64,000 bases of DNA. It comes from Gordonia prachuapensis (GTDB lineage: Bacteria > Actinomycetota > Actinomycetes > Mycobacteriales > Mycobacteriaceae). Under the pieces are notes generated by a model. It saw only the letters and a list, made by a program, of their open reading frames with translations. It was not told the DNA's origin and made no database searches. Positions 1 through 9,500 of this stretch are shown here, piece by piece. A program made the translations under genes and the position numbers. The stretch spans positions 80,601 through 144,600 of the forward strand of contig NZ_JAZDUE010000016.1 in NCBI RefSeq assembly GCF_036350515.1, written 5' to 3'. Numbering within the stretch: position 1 is the first letter of the stretch; each line of letters starts with the position of its first letter.

Positions 1-2
1 CC

Positions 3-3000
3 AAAGCCCTTCGAACACTGAGTCACCCGAATATTGTGGGATTTCGCGACGCTGGAATAGACGACACAGGTACCTATTACGTGGTCCTGGATTGGGTCGA
101 TCGCAACCTATCGGATCTATTACAGGAGCGCCCCTGGCGAAGCTGGGACGACGTATACGGGTCGGTCGCGAAGCCGCTTCTTGAGGGCCTTGCGTACGCC
201 CATCTAAAGCAGCTAGAGCACCGTGATATCAAACCGGCAAATATTCTGATCGACAACTCGGGGAATCCTCTGCTAGCAGATTTCGGAATCGCGAAGGTCA
301 GGGGGGATGAGCCGCAGAGCGAGATAACCGTGCACAATTTTCGATCGGGTGCGTACGCGCCACCAGAGCGTGAAGCGACAATCCCGTATGTTCGCGACGT
401 GTACAGCGTCGGCGTGGTGCTGCTTCAATGCCTAAGTGAGTCAAAGATCCGAGACTTTCCCGACATTAAGATAGCGCTGGAATCAGTTCAGGTTCCTTCG
501 GACGTTCATGACCTCTTGGCGGCGTGCGTCAGTCCTGATCCCACCGAGCGACCAGCGAATGCCAGCGCAGTCGCATCCGCGTTCAATGAACTTGCAGTTG
601 ACAGAGTCGCCGAACGTGAACAACCGAGAAACCCCGTTTCCCTGAGTTTGACCCGAAAGGCACAGGAACACCTTGCGGGAGAACCTGTTGACCTACGGCG
701 TGCAGCAGCCAAGTTGCGGGATGACCTGTCTGGTGAGGTCTTCGCCAGCTTTGGAATGGAGCGCGAGTCGGGCAGCCGCGACCGGAACCGTATCTATTTG
801 ATAGGAGCGGAGCACAGGTACACGCTGCTACCTGATAGTCAGACGGTCGGCTTCAAGGTCATTGCCGCGCAAGCATTGGAGTTCGAACGTCTCGAAGGGG
901 CGCGAAAGCATAGTTGCTTGCTCCCGCCCGTGTTCAGTTGGGCGGTCGCGCAGTCAGTGATCTCGGAGTTGAGTGATCGTGCGGGTCAAAAGTTGATCGA
1001 CATACTTGATCAGTTCTACGAAGTAGTCGACGACCTCAAAGATGAATCTAGCGAGCAAGCGGGCGAGGAGCTGTTCAGCCTGTGGGATCGTGTCCTGGAC
1101 GCGCGCGATGACCTAGCTAGAGGCGAGCACGCGCCGCTCGCTTACAGATCCGTCCACGTCGATGTCCGGCGCGCCACCTTCGAATTGACTGAAACGTGTG
1201 AGGTGGACCTCGTAGGAACGAACTGGGAGATAGTCGATAAGCAATCTGAGTGGAGATATGGAAATGGCGAGGTGATCGATCAGGGTGCCGACGAGATCAC
1301 CCTGCTGTCGCCAAAGTCTCTACCTCAGCTCCCCGCGACGGCAACATTGGTGCCGTACAACCATCTGGCCGCAATAGCCTTGAACCGGCAAAGGGAAGCC
1401 CTCGTTGACGTCAAGGGCGGTACGACACCGAGCCGAAATCTGCGAACAATTCTGGTCGACCCATCTTTGAACTCTGAACCCGCTATCCATGTCATCGACG
1501 ACTGGTTGAGTGAGCTGGACCCGATCAAGCAGAAGGCTGTCCAGCTAGCGCTGGGCGCACAGGACGCACTTGTCGTTCAAGGGCCTCCTGGAACTGGCAA
1601 GACGCGCTTTATCACCGAGACGGTGGCGCAGTTCTTGGAGCAGAAACCCGACGCGAGAGTGCTGATTGCCTCTCAGACTCACGTCGCGGTTGACAACTCA
1701 GTTGAGCGACTTCACGCTGCGGGAGTCAAAGGCCTAGTGCGCCTGGCCGGCGATAACCACTTGGTAGTTCAGCCAGGAGTCAGACACCTCCTATTGGACA
1801 GGCAGAGGAGGAAGTGGGTAGGGAAGATCCGCAACCATGCCGCGTCGAACCTGTCTGAACGGGCACAAGAGCTCGGAGTGGAGGCCGATCACGTGCGAGC
1901 TGCGCTCACGCTAGAGCAGTTGGCCGTCGTCAGCAGCAACATCGAAACCATTAACCAGCGAATCGGCGCGAACGGTAGCGACAGAGTCGATCAACCATCT
2001 GATCTCGCAACTGCGGTTGACGAAGACTCCCACAGGGGAGAGTTGCAAGCAAAGCTCGATCAGCTGAGTGACCGTCATGATGAGTTGACAAAAATAGCTC
2101 AGAGCTACTTAGCGGGCGATCTCACGATTCCGGGCGATATCGGCAGTGTCGAAGCGCGCGCCGCGATTGATGCCTTGTTGGGCAGTAGCACTCCGGTACG
2201 GCAGCTCCTCAAGCGCCTGGAGCTGCAAGCCTCTTGGCTCGAGGAGATTGGCGTTGAGGATGGACTCACTTCGATATTCTTGTCGGGTACCTCGGTAGTC
2301 GCGGGTACGTGTACAGGTTTCTTGAGAATCAAGTCTGTGAGGGAGCTTGAGTTCGACCTCTGCATCGTCGACGAGGCGTCAAAGGCGACCATTACCGAGG
2401 CGCTGATCCCCATGTCACGCGCAAAACGATGGATCTTGGTTGGCGATACCCGCCAACTTCCCCCAATGGATGAAGATCTACTCCGCGCGACCAAGCTCAT
2501 GCAAGAGCATGAATTGACTCCGGACAACGTTAAGGAGACTCTCTTCCAGAGATTTGTAGACCATCTTCCCGGACATTCACAGCTAGTTCTTCAGGAGCAG
2601 TACCGTATGATTCGCCCAATTGGCGACATGATATCGACCTGCTTTTACGACGGAAAGTTACGCTCACCTAAAACGCATGGATTGGAAGGATACGAAAGAG
2701 TACTCGGACGTACAGTAAGGTGGATCGACACAGGCCCGTTTGGCGCAGCTCGACGTGAAAGCGGAGTCACCAGCTATGCAAACCGAACAGAAGCGCAACT
2801 CTTAGTCAAGCAGCTTCTCATGATAGACAACGCAGTTGAGCACGGTCTGATCCAAGCGCCTGATGGAGACAACCTTGAAGTCCTCGTCATTGCGCCATAT
2901 AAGAAGCAGGTCGAAGATCTGAAACGAAGACTCGCGCCTCGAGCATTTCAGCATCTGACTACGACGGTACTCTCGGTCGACGCGGTGCAGGGTCGCGAGT

Positions 3001-3233
3001 CTGATCTCGCATTGGTTTCTCTAACCCGGAGTAATTCGGAAAACCGGCTGGGGTTTCTGGGCGCCGAGTACTGGAGGCGAATTAATGTTGCACTGTCCAG
3101 AGCGCGGTACGGTCTGACAATCATCGGTGACGCTGGCTTCGTTCGCGAAACAAACGGTGCTTTGCGCTCTGTCCTAGAGTATATCGAGAATCATCCTGCC
3201 GACTGCGAAGTGAGGTTGGCTGATCGTGACTGA
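3..3233 (+). CDS. mkoA: Ser/Thr kinase-SF1 helicase fusion, Mokosh type I MkoA-like (5' partial)
   Basis: The frame is open to the window edge and its first codons already read as a kinase (HPNIVGF follows an alpha-C-like helix), so the N-terminus lies outside. Active-kinase motifs are intact: HRD at nt 219-227 with IKPAN, DFG at 279-287, APPE near 357. After a roughly 300-residue linker comes a UPF1/Dna2-like (COG1112) SF1B helicase: Walker A GPPGTGKT at nt 1581-1604, Walker B DEAS at 2370-2381, GDTRQLPP at 2442-2465, QEQYRM near 2592, VQGRESD near 2987 and NVALSRAR near 3084. From family knowledge, kinase plus COG1112 helicase in one protein beside a PLD protein is the Mokosh type I arrangement. 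The next gene overlaps by 8 nt, so translation is probably coupled. Composition is less GC-rich than the rest of the window, suggesting transfer. Domain calls are firm; the system name is inferred from architecture. Confidence 0.85.
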   Translation, partial: KALRTLSHPNIVGFRDAGIDDTGTYYVVLDWVDRNLSDLLQERPWRSWDDVYGSVAKPLLEGLAYAHLKQLEHRDIKPANILIDNSGNPLLADFGIAKVRGDEPQSEITVHNFRSGAYAPPEREATIPYVRDVYSVGVVLLQCLSESKIRDFPDIKIALESVQVPSDVHDLLAACVSPDPTERPANASAVASAFNELAVDRVAEREQPRNPVSLSLTRKAQEHLAGEPVDLRRAAAKLRDDLSGEVFASFGMERESGSRDRNRIYLIGAEHRYTLLPDSQTVGFKVIAAQALEFERLEGARKHSCLLPPVFSWAVAQSVISELSDRAGQKLIDILDQFYEVVDDLKDESSEQAGEELFSLWDRVLDARDDLARGEHAPLAYRSVHVDVRRATFELTETCEVDLVGTNWEIVDKQSEWRYGNGEVIDQGADEITLLSPKSLPQLPATATLVPYNHLAAIALNRQREALVDVKGGTTPSRNLRTILVDPSLNSEPAIHVIDDWLSELDPIKQKAVQLALGAQDALVVQGPPGTGKTRFITETVAQFLEQKPDARVLIASQTHVAVDNSVERLHAAGVKGLVRLAGDNHLVVQPGVRHLLLDRQRRKWVGKIRNHAASNLSERAQELGVEADHVRAALTLEQLAVVSSNIETINQRIGANGSDRVDQPSDLATAVDEDSHRGELQAKLDQLSDRHDELTKIAQSYLAGDLTIPGDIGSVEARAAIDALLGSSTPVRQLLKRLELQASWLEEIGVEDGLTSIFLSGTSVVAGTCTGFLRIKSVRELEFDLCIVDEASKATITEALIPMSRAKRWILVGDTRQLPPMDEDLLRATKLMQEHELTPDNVKETLFQRFVDHLPGHSQLVLQEQYRMIRPIGDMISTCFYDGKLRSPKTHGLEGYERVLGRTVRWIDTGPFGAARRESGVTSYANRTEAQLLVKQLLMIDNAVEHGLIQAPDGDNLEVLVIAPYKKQVEDLKRRLAPRAFQHLTTTVLSVDAVQGRESDLALVSLTRSNSENRLGFLGAEYWRRINVALSRARYGLTIIGDAGFVRETNGALRSVLEYIENHPADCEVRLADRD

Positions 3234-4560
3234 GCAATTCCGCACTTTTCAACGCCGTTTCGGCGAGTCCCGACCAGGTCTTCAGCTGATTGCGGTAGAG
3301 CATGCTGCGATTCCGGTCTCGGTCCTGCGCGCTGATGTACTCGCTCAGGAGAAGAAGAAGCTGCCGATCGCAGAAAACTATACTTTGCAATTTGTCCAAC
3401 GAGGTGTTGACACACCCAAAGCAATTGCGAGCTTCCTTGGCCTAGATACCGCCCATATCATAGAAGCTGTGGCGTCACAGGTATCCGAGAATCATCTGCG
3501 GAGGCTTTCCGGGGGCCGCCTGGCACTCACGCCCTTGGGTACCGAAATTGTACGGAACCTTGCCGCGAGCCAACCTGTATTGCGCCAGCTTCCCATTAGC
3601 TTCGATCGCCTTACGTGGACACTAGCCGATTATCGAGAGTCGGCGCTGATAAAGAAGAGTGAAGCCGAAAAAAGGGGAATGTGGATACTTCCCGCTGCGA
3701 GGAGCGCGCACATCGGGGTAGACGACGTGAGCGCAAACGACTTCAATACCCTTTTCAAGGACGATCGTATTCAAGTTCTTCGCGTCCGCAAGGTGTCTGC
3801 AAAGAAGCATCGGTACTTGTCCGTACAGATGCTCGTATATGCCGATCAAAGCCGTCGCGAGTTGGAGCTTGCAATCTGTATTGACGACGAGCTGGCGACT
3901 GATCATGGCCTCGCCCTTGATCGCATCGAAGCTGTTGAACGACTTGGTATTTCGTTTGGGGAAGCGGAGCCCAGGCCTATACTTGACGATGACCTGGAGA
4001 GTCGGCGCTCGACTCATTGCGAGGTAGATTTCGTTGACGCGCCTGCAGCGGTGAGAGAGATCGGTGCCGGAGGCGAGGTTGCTGCCATGGTTCGCGGCGT
4101 GAGCGTTTTCGAGCATGCCGACTTGCTGTCCGAGGCATTGTCGACTGCTAACTACCGTATATTGATCATCGCGCCGTGGGTAAAGAATTCTGTCGTGAGT
4201 ACCGAATTCGTATCCAAGCTCGAACGGCGCCTGCGTTCTGGTGTCGAGGTTACGATAGCTCACGGGTACGGCGACGACGACCGTGGATCAGACGAGTACG
4301 CGCTAAAGCGTCTTCACAACCTTGCAACAAGGTTTGACAATTTCCTGTTTATCCGGGTAAAAAATACGCACGCGAAAATTCTAATTTTCGATAGTTGTTG
4401 GGTAACCACTAGTTTCAATTGGCTGTCTTTCCGCGGTGATTCTGATCGGACATACAGAATGGAGGAAGGGACGCTTGTAAGGATTCCCAACCGTGTAGAT
4501 ACTGAGTACGTGCGGTATCTATCGCTGATTAGGCAGCATGAAGTTCGTGAATCATTGTAA
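3226..4560 (+). CDS. mkoB: Phospholipase D-fold nuclease-like protein, Mokosh MkoB-like
   Basis: This 444-residue protein starts with GTG inside the end of the kinase-helicase gene (GTGACTGA overlap). It carries one clear HKD motif, HxKx4D (H382, K384, D389), followed by a TSFNW segment as in PLD-superfamily nucleases. With a single HKD it should act as a dimer. Roughly the first 300 residues are not recognised; they include a possible winged-helix region (around residues 55-110). In Mokosh type I the PLD protein is the presumed nuclease partner of the kinase-helicase, and the tight overlap here supports a two-gene system. The last third is AT-rich for this genome. An unrelated PLD-like enzyme is the alternative, but the partner gene makes defence the better reading. 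Confidence 0.8.
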   Translation: MTEQFRTFQRRFGESRPGLQLIAVEHAAIPVSVLRADVLAQEKKKLPIAENYTLQFVQRGVDTPKAIASFLGLDTAHIIEAVASQVSENHLRRLSGGRLALTPLGTEIVRNLAASQPVLRQLPISFDRLTWTLADYRESALIKKSEAEKRGMWILPAARSAHIGVDDVSANDFNTLFKDDRIQVLRVRKVSAKKHRYLSVQMLVYADQSRRELELAICIDDELATDHGLALDRIEAVERLGISFGEAEPRPILDDDLESRRSTHCEVDFVDAPAAVREIGAGGEVAAMVRGVSVFEHADLLSEALSTANYRILIIAPWVKNSVVSTEFVSKLERRLRSGVEVTIAHGYGDDDRGSDEYALKRLHNLATRFDNFLFIRVKNTHAKILIFDSCWVTTSFNWLSFRGDSDRTYRMEEGTLVRIPNRVDTEYVRYLSLIRQHEVRESL

Positions 4561-4739
4561 CAAACTGTTCAGTATCCGTTGACGTATCTGTTCGGCCATT
4601 AAAAGAGTTCGTAACTGATTTCAAGCAAGTCACGCTCGGACCGCTCTGCAGGTTTTTCAGTTCATGTATACGACGACACGATTATTTCTGAGCCTAATGC
4701 GAGTCGTGCCGGCTGCCGTACTCTAACAGTCGGTTTAAT

Positions 4740-5864
4740 TCAACGCGGGTTTGGCGAAAAATGTGCTCGATGCCAGCTGAGGTAAGTGGTGTCCGGTGAG
4801 TGCGCGTGGTCCGGCAAGATAAGGCGCGTCGCAATCGGTGGGTGACCAAAGGAATAGCCGAGCTTGAACGTGTCCTCTCCCTCAAGCGCCGCGTCAAGGT
4901 CTGGAGATCGATGGATCTTCAGGTCACTGTCCACGGTGATAAGCCCGGTGTCGAAGGCAACATCGTGGGTGGGGCAGGCCGCTAGACCGTTTCGGAAGTC
5001 GAGGCGCTCCCTGTTGGAACACGTGCGCCAAGGCTTGATGTGGCTGGCGGTTAGTAAGCGGGCATGCTTGCGCCCTCCAAAACGTCCTGACATTCCACAG
5101 AAAACACAGCGGTGATCGTGATTAGCGAGGACTTGGGATGCGAAGCGATGCTGGCCAATTCTTACTGTTGCGGTCAATAGTTTCTGGGTAAGTGCCACGG
5201 GCACGTCCGAACGGTCAACTGCCCACTGCTGAATGCGTGGTTCGAGGTCTCGTTCTATGTCGCTCGCAGACAGTTCGGTCTGACCTGCCAGGTATAGGGA
5301 ACCTCCGAGTTCGAGGCCGAGGAAGTCGGGCAGAACGTCTGCACCGATTCCGATTCTTCGAGCGGATCTCAGAATCCTAAGGTATACCTCTTGGAGAAGG
5401 AGACTGTCAGACTGTAAGCGCGCGGCAACTTCGAGTTCATGCTGACCGGCGTGACTGCGGCTGCCATCCAGGTTGGCCATCTTGGCGAGGAAACTCGATG
5501 GCGGGCGGAGGTAGAGCCGGGACAAGTGTTGGACCGGGAACGCAGCCTTGTGTGATGTATTTCCACCATAGCGGTTGTGATCGACAAGTAGGGATGAACA
5601 AAGGGACAGTACGACCTCGCTAGGGATGAAGTTGACCTGTCTCTTACCTGGTGGTGGCGACTGTCGGTGGCGCACCGATTCCCACTCTTCGTCGAGGGCG
5701 GTGGGCGTTGGATCGAGGAATCGCGCTAGGACTGCCTGCTGGTTTGTCAGTTCTGGTCCTCCGCCCGCGCGCCACGTGGTTGTAAGAAGATAGCACCATG
5801 TTGGAGTAGTACGTTCGAACCATCTGGTGCCCCCGATGATGTCGAAACGGCGATGGTGCGGCAA
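4740..5864 (-). CDS. HNH endonuclease domain protein (HNH_2-like)
   Basis: The protein has 374 residues and a C-terminal HNH domain: CxxC at C253/C256, SHIKPW with H275, N292, and the pair H300-D301 followed by FDTG. This pattern is typical of the HNH_2 family found in restriction-like and other defence nucleases. The N-terminal 240 residues are helical and unrecognised; in this family they usually hold a target-binding or sensor region. It converges on the kinase-helicase/PLD pair across a 180-bp AT-rich gap and is divergent from the next gene, which marks the right edge of the low-GC segment. The first ATG is taken as start, but the first 40 residues are atypical and a later start is possible. 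Its target is unknown. Confidence 0.75.
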   Translation of the reverse strand: MPHHRRFDIIGGTRWFERTTPTWCYLLTTTWRAGGGPELTNQQAVLARFLDPTPTALDEEWESVRHRQSPPPGKRQVNFIPSEVVLSLCSSLLVDHNRYGGNTSHKAAFPVQHLSRLYLRPPSSFLAKMANLDGSRSHAGQHELEVAARLQSDSLLLQEVYLRILRSARRIGIGADVLPDFLGLELGGSLYLAGQTELSASDIERDLEPRIQQWAVDRSDVPVALTQKLLTATVRIGQHRFASQVLANHDHRCVFCGMSGRFGGRKHARLLTASHIKPWRTCSNRERLDFRNGLAACPTHDVAFDTGLITVDSDLKIHRSPDLDAALEGEDTFKLGYSFGHPPIATRLILPDHAHSPDTTYLSWHRAHFSPNPR

Positions 5865-5910
5865 GCTGTAACTGTGTGCCCGCCGCCACCGGGCATGTCA
5901 GGGGGACTAG

Positions 5911-7749
5911 ATGGTTGCGATAACGATTCCTGCGCAGCCGGGCGAGACGACCGAAGTCAAAGGTAGCCCGGCCAGCGCGGAGGCGATGGCTCAGCGGTTG
6001 ACCAATGCCGCCAACACTGTCGAAGGTCAGCAGGATTTCGCCGAGGGTGGCGCCAAGAAGGACGTCGGAGTGAAGGGCGGGGTGTGGTCGGGAGGTGGCG
6101 CATCGGCCTACCTCGGCGCCATCGCCCCGTTCGCATCTGAAACCTCCACCGCATACACCGGCCTGACTCGTGGGGCCCGGGCATTGACGGTTTACGGCGA
6201 CAAGTTGACGGATCTAAAGCGGGTTCATGACGAGCTAACGGATCGCCGAGCTGACCTCGTGCGGTCGATCAGCAACTTCGAGACGGAAGTTCGTAGCTGG
6301 GAGGGTAAGGAGATCCCTGCCGCGACGCTGGCCGATCTACAGGCTCGCTCGTCCGCGCTCACCGAGCAGGTGAACACCTACACCACCGACAACACGACGC
6401 TCAAGACCGACACGGAAGCCAACGAACGGTCTCTGGTGTCGGGTCTGGGCGCTTTCGGCGGAGTCGCGACCAGTGGCAGGTCTCTGGCTGCTCAGGGTTA
6501 CGACCCAGCCGTGGCGATACGGTCTGCGCTCGACAAGGTCGGCAAAGGCGCCAATCCCCAGGATCTGGGAAGGATGTCGGCCGAGGAACGGGCGCGGTGG
6601 TGGGCTGGCCTGACGCCTGCTGAGCGCGATGCTGCGCTGCAGGAGTTCCCCGAGTATCTGGGCAAGGGTGGCGAGGGTTTGCCGCCGTCGGTGCGCGATA
6701 TCGCCAGCCGTCAGAACCTGGATCGCGACATTTCGCAAGCTCAAGCCGTTCTTGCCGCACCTTTTCGGGGGTCGCCAAGTCCCGCACATCCGGACCCTGG
6801 ATCGAAGGCGCGTTCGGACGCGGAGAAGACGTTGGAGAAAGCGCTCACCGTGCGAGGGGCTCTAGAGGACGCAAGTGAGAGAGCACGGGGCGCTCCGGTC
6901 TACCTCTATGATTACGACGCCCAGGCTTTTGGCGGCGATGGGAAGGCGGTCGTAGGCATTGGGAATCTCGACACTGCGCGGCACGTCTCGTGGAATGTTC
7001 CCGGGTTGACCACTGACATCACGAAGACACCCAACAACGTAGATGCGGCGATCAACCTGTACAACGCCGCCGGCGGTGCAGAAGCGGGTGTCGCCTCGGT
7101 CGCATGGATCGGGTACGACGCACCCAGCGGCGCCGACACTGGCGCAGTGGCCTTCTCAGGAGCCGCGGAAGACGGCGGAAACCGGCTCGCCAGCGACATC
7201 GAAGGTTTCGTCGCCGCTCGCGATCAGATGGGCCTCGGCCAGGGCGAGGGCGCCGCGGACAAGCTCGATGTCCACCTCATTGGGCACAGCTATGGTTCGG
7301 TGACCACCGGGTGGGCGGCCGACGACGGCCGCCTGGCCGGCGATGTGGACACGATCACCCTGATCGGCTCACCTGGTGCAGGAGGTGCTGCGACGGCAGA
7401 GGAGTTCGGAATCGGCGAGAAGAACGTCTACGTCGGGTCGGCGTCAGACGACACGGTCACGTTTCTCGGCGGTACCGCTGGCGGATATCCCGGACTCGGC
7501 GGACTCGGCACCGACCCGGCCACCACCGACTTCGGCGCCGAACGATTTCGCGCCGAGGGCGGCGACACCACCCTCGGCATAGGTTCGCATACCAGCTACT
7601 ACCAGCGGGGCTCCGAGTCGCTTGACAACTTGGCCGAGATCGCCAGCGGCCACGGCGAGGACATCAGCCACGAAGACCGCCGTAGTAACTGGGACGTTTA
7701 CGGTATCGGCGGCGACCCTGCACGGTCACGCGACGGAGAGGGAGAATAG
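5911..7749 (+). CDS. DUF1023-type alpha/beta hydrolase with WXG-like N-terminal region
   Basis: This 612-residue protein has two parts. Residues 1-270 are helical with a WSGGGASAY segment and a coiled region around 95-160, resembling the WXG/LXG-type regions of proteins handled by type VII secretion. Residues 320-600 match the DUF1023 (Abhydrolase_8) family: a WIGYDAP block and a nucleophile elbow GHSYG at 458-462, with S460 the expected nucleophile. No signal peptide is visible, which fits type VII export if it leaves the cell. It begins a cluster with a lipoprotein 3 bp downstream, a hypothetical gene and a WXG100-like gene, suggesting co-expression. Substrate unknown; an envelope ester or lipid is a family-based guess. 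Confidence 0.8.
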   Translation: MVAITIPAQPGETTEVKGSPASAEAMAQRLTNAANTVEGQQDFAEGGAKKDVGVKGGVWSGGGASAYLGAIAPFASETSTAYTGLTRGARALTVYGDKLTDLKRVHDELTDRRADLVRSISNFETEVRSWEGKEIPAATLADLQARSSALTEQVNTYTTDNTTLKTDTEANERSLVSGLGAFGGVATSGRSLAAQGYDPAVAIRSALDKVGKGANPQDLGRMSAEERARWWAGLTPAERDAALQEFPEYLGKGGEGLPPSVRDIASRQNLDRDISQAQAVLAAPFRGSPSPAHPDPGSKARSDAEKTLEKALTVRGALEDASERARGAPVYLYDYDAQAFGGDGKAVVGIGNLDTARHVSWNVPGLTTDITKTPNNVDAAINLYNAAGGAEAGVASVAWIGYDAPSGADTGAVAFSGAAEDGGNRLASDIEGFVAARDQMGLGQGEGAADKLDVHLIGHSYGSVTTGWAADDGRLAGDVDTITLIGSPGAGGAATAEEFGIGEKNVYVGSASDDTVTFLGGTAGGYPGLGGLGTDPATTDFGAERFRAEGGDTTLGIGSHTSYYQRGSESLDNLAEIASGHGEDISHEDRRSNWDVYGIGGDPARSRDGEGE

Positions 7750-7752
7750 AGC

Positions 7753-8358
7753 ATGCGGCACCAGACGGTACGGAGGTGGCCCGGTCGCAACGCCATGTCT
7801 ATCGCGCTCGGAGCGGGTGCGGCAGCGCTGTTGCTGTCGGCGTGCGGCAGCGATACCCCGGCGCCGCTGCCCGATTCATCCGATGTTGTCTCAGGCGATG
7901 CACCACTGACCGCCGAGCAAGCACAGACTGTCCGCACGTCAGGACGCGAACTCATGCAGTCGGTGGTCGATTCCGTCGCCCCAGCCGGTTTTACGCCGAA
8001 GTCAACCGCCTCCTACGAAGAGTGGTCGAAGTGCGAAGCGAAGAGTAGCGGCCTTAACTCTGGAGGAAATTTCAACGGCGTCAACTACATCGCTGACATC
8101 TGGTTTGAGCCCGCCGACGAGGTTCCGATCGATGAAGTTCACAACCTGTTGGATTCATTGCCCATTACATGGGGTGAGGATCAGCCGGATAGAGGTACCA
8201 GCGGTGTCTATTGGGTGCACATTCAGAACACCGAACCGCTGCGGATCATTGTGGGCAGCCCCTGCTACTTCCTGCAGGACGCGGACGACACCGGCACCAT
8301 CCCCAACTCGGCGATCACCGAGGTCACCGGCTTCGTTAGTCAAGACTGGGGTCGATGA
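7753..8358 (+). CDS. Putative lipoprotein, copy 1
   Basis: A 201-residue exported protein with a twin-basic start, a hydrophobic stretch and a lipobox LLSAC (C33 would be lipidated). The mature part has conserved cysteines (KCEAK and PCYFLQ) and no recognised domain. It lies 3 bp after the DUF1023 hydrolase gene and overlaps the following gene by 4 nt, so it belongs to the same transcript. A close paralogue lies at 9776-10417; the last 30 residues of the two are nearly identical. Next to a candidate exported hydrolase, a periplasmic-face partner or immunity role is possible, but that is inference. Confidence 0.75.
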   Translation: MRHQTVRRWPGRNAMSIALGAGAAALLLSACGSDTPAPLPDSSDVVSGDAPLTAEQAQTVRTSGRELMQSVVDSVAPAGFTPKSTASYEEWSKCEAKSSGLNSGGNFNGVNYIADIWFEPADEVPIDEVHNLLDSLPITWGEDQPDRGTSGVYWVHIQNTEPLRIIVGSPCYFLQDADDTGTIPNSAITEVTGFVSQDWGR

Positions 8359-8942
8359 TGTCGCATCCGCGCAGTCAGGACGAAGCATTTGTCGCCGAGC
8401 TTTTGGAGTCCGCTCGAAGCCGGATCGCCGACCCGCGCGTCCGGATCTCACACGTGCATCATCCGGAGGCACTACCGGCCGAGTCGTCAACCGATGCCAT
8501 GGCGGGTGAAGTCGCGGCGAGTTCACTTGCCGCAAAGGCATGGCGAGATGTCGGCTCACTGGCCGCCGAACTTGCGGCTCTGTGGCGACATTGCCGCCTA
8601 TCCGAAACATTGCCGAACGAGGTGGCCGTGTCCTTTGCGAAGTCGAACGGCGGAGTTGTCCCAGTCGTTACGGCGACCGGTTCCACGTCAGATGCCGCCG
8701 AAGAGTTTGCGGCAGTGGGCGATCGGCTTTTGGTCAAAGGTTGGATCCCCGATGACGACAATGCAAGAGCAGAGCTGCGGGCGCAGAATGGCGAACGATC
8801 GCTGCACCTCGTCCACTCAGCCGTCGGGACCATCAGCATAAGGATCGTCGGCGAGCAGTTCATGTTCGAGGAATCGGTAGACGAGGTGCTGGGACAGTTG
8901 GCACACCTACCGAGAGCGATCAGTTTGTCCGACAACGGCTGA
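8355..8942 (+). CDS. Hypothetical protein
   Basis: A 195-residue soluble protein with no signal peptide or membrane segment, starting at the ATGA overlap with the lipoprotein gene. The first half is helical and alanine-rich; the second half alternates strands and ends in a helix. No family was recognised. Third-position GC and the coupled start support it as a real gene. Lying between a lipoprotein and a WXG100-like gene, it could be a chaperone or accessory factor of an ESX-type substrate, though there is no direct evidence for this. Confidence 0.65.
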   Translation: MMSHPRSQDEAFVAELLESARSRIADPRVRISHVHHPEALPAESSTDAMAGEVAASSLAAKAWRDVGSLAAELAALWRHCRLSETLPNEVAVSFAKSNGGVVPVVTATGSTSDAAEEFAAVGDRLLVKGWIPDDDNARAELRAQNGERSLHLVHSAVGTISIRIVGEQFMFEESVDEVLGQLAHLPRAISLSDNG

Positions 8943-8968
8943 GCACGGGCTAGTCAGGAGGCGATGAG

Positions 8969-9265
8969 GTGGATATCAACTCGGGTGCGGTGGTTTCCAT
9001 CAGTAACGGTTGGGGCCAGGCCCACCATGCTATTACCGAAGCGGCATCTAAAGCCGGCGACAGCAGCGGCGACTGGGCTCCGGCCGTGCAGGGCGCAGTG
9101 GCGGCCTTTGCGTCTGAATGGCGAGATGACCTGAATCAACTGGCCGCAGAGGCTAATACAACATCTACCAGCCTCGTTGCCGCAGCCCGCACCTACGAAA
9201 TGACTGACGATGAGGCGGCCCAACTCATGGGAAAGATACAGGCCTCGCGAGCGTCAGGCTCCTGA
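8969..9265 (+). CDS. WXG100-like small protein
   Basis: A 98-residue, mostly helical protein, the length expected of ESAT-6/CFP-10-like proteins. The canonical WxG turn is not cleanly present; SNGWGQAHH (W15) and SEWRDDL (W50) are the nearest candidates. It starts with GTG, preceded by AGGAGG at 8957-8962, six bases upstream. It lies 26 bp after the preceding gene and probably closes the transcript that begins with the DUF1023 hydrolase. A type VII secretion partner role follows from size, fold and neighbours, not from a decisive motif. Confidence 0.55.
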   Translation: MDINSGAVVSISNGWGQAHHAITEAASKAGDSSGDWAPAVQGAVAAFASEWRDDLNQLAAEANTTSTSLVAAARTYEMTDDEAAQLMGKIQASRASGS

Positions 9266-9500
9266 ACAACTTTCGACTTGCACGTTCCCAGGCCCTTTGA
9301 TGCAAAGGCCGACGCAGTTCGTGTCGACGAGCCAGTGCTGTAGGGCGTTGTAGGGGATTCGGGAAGATAAGGTTGCGATGCTCCACTCCTCGCTGCCGCG
9401 TACGCCCTGCTGCCGAACCGTTCGAACAGACGGTTCGCCCTCGCGGGGTTGCTCGTCGATGCGCCGGCACCATCGTCTTGTTGGTGTAGTGATATGACAG

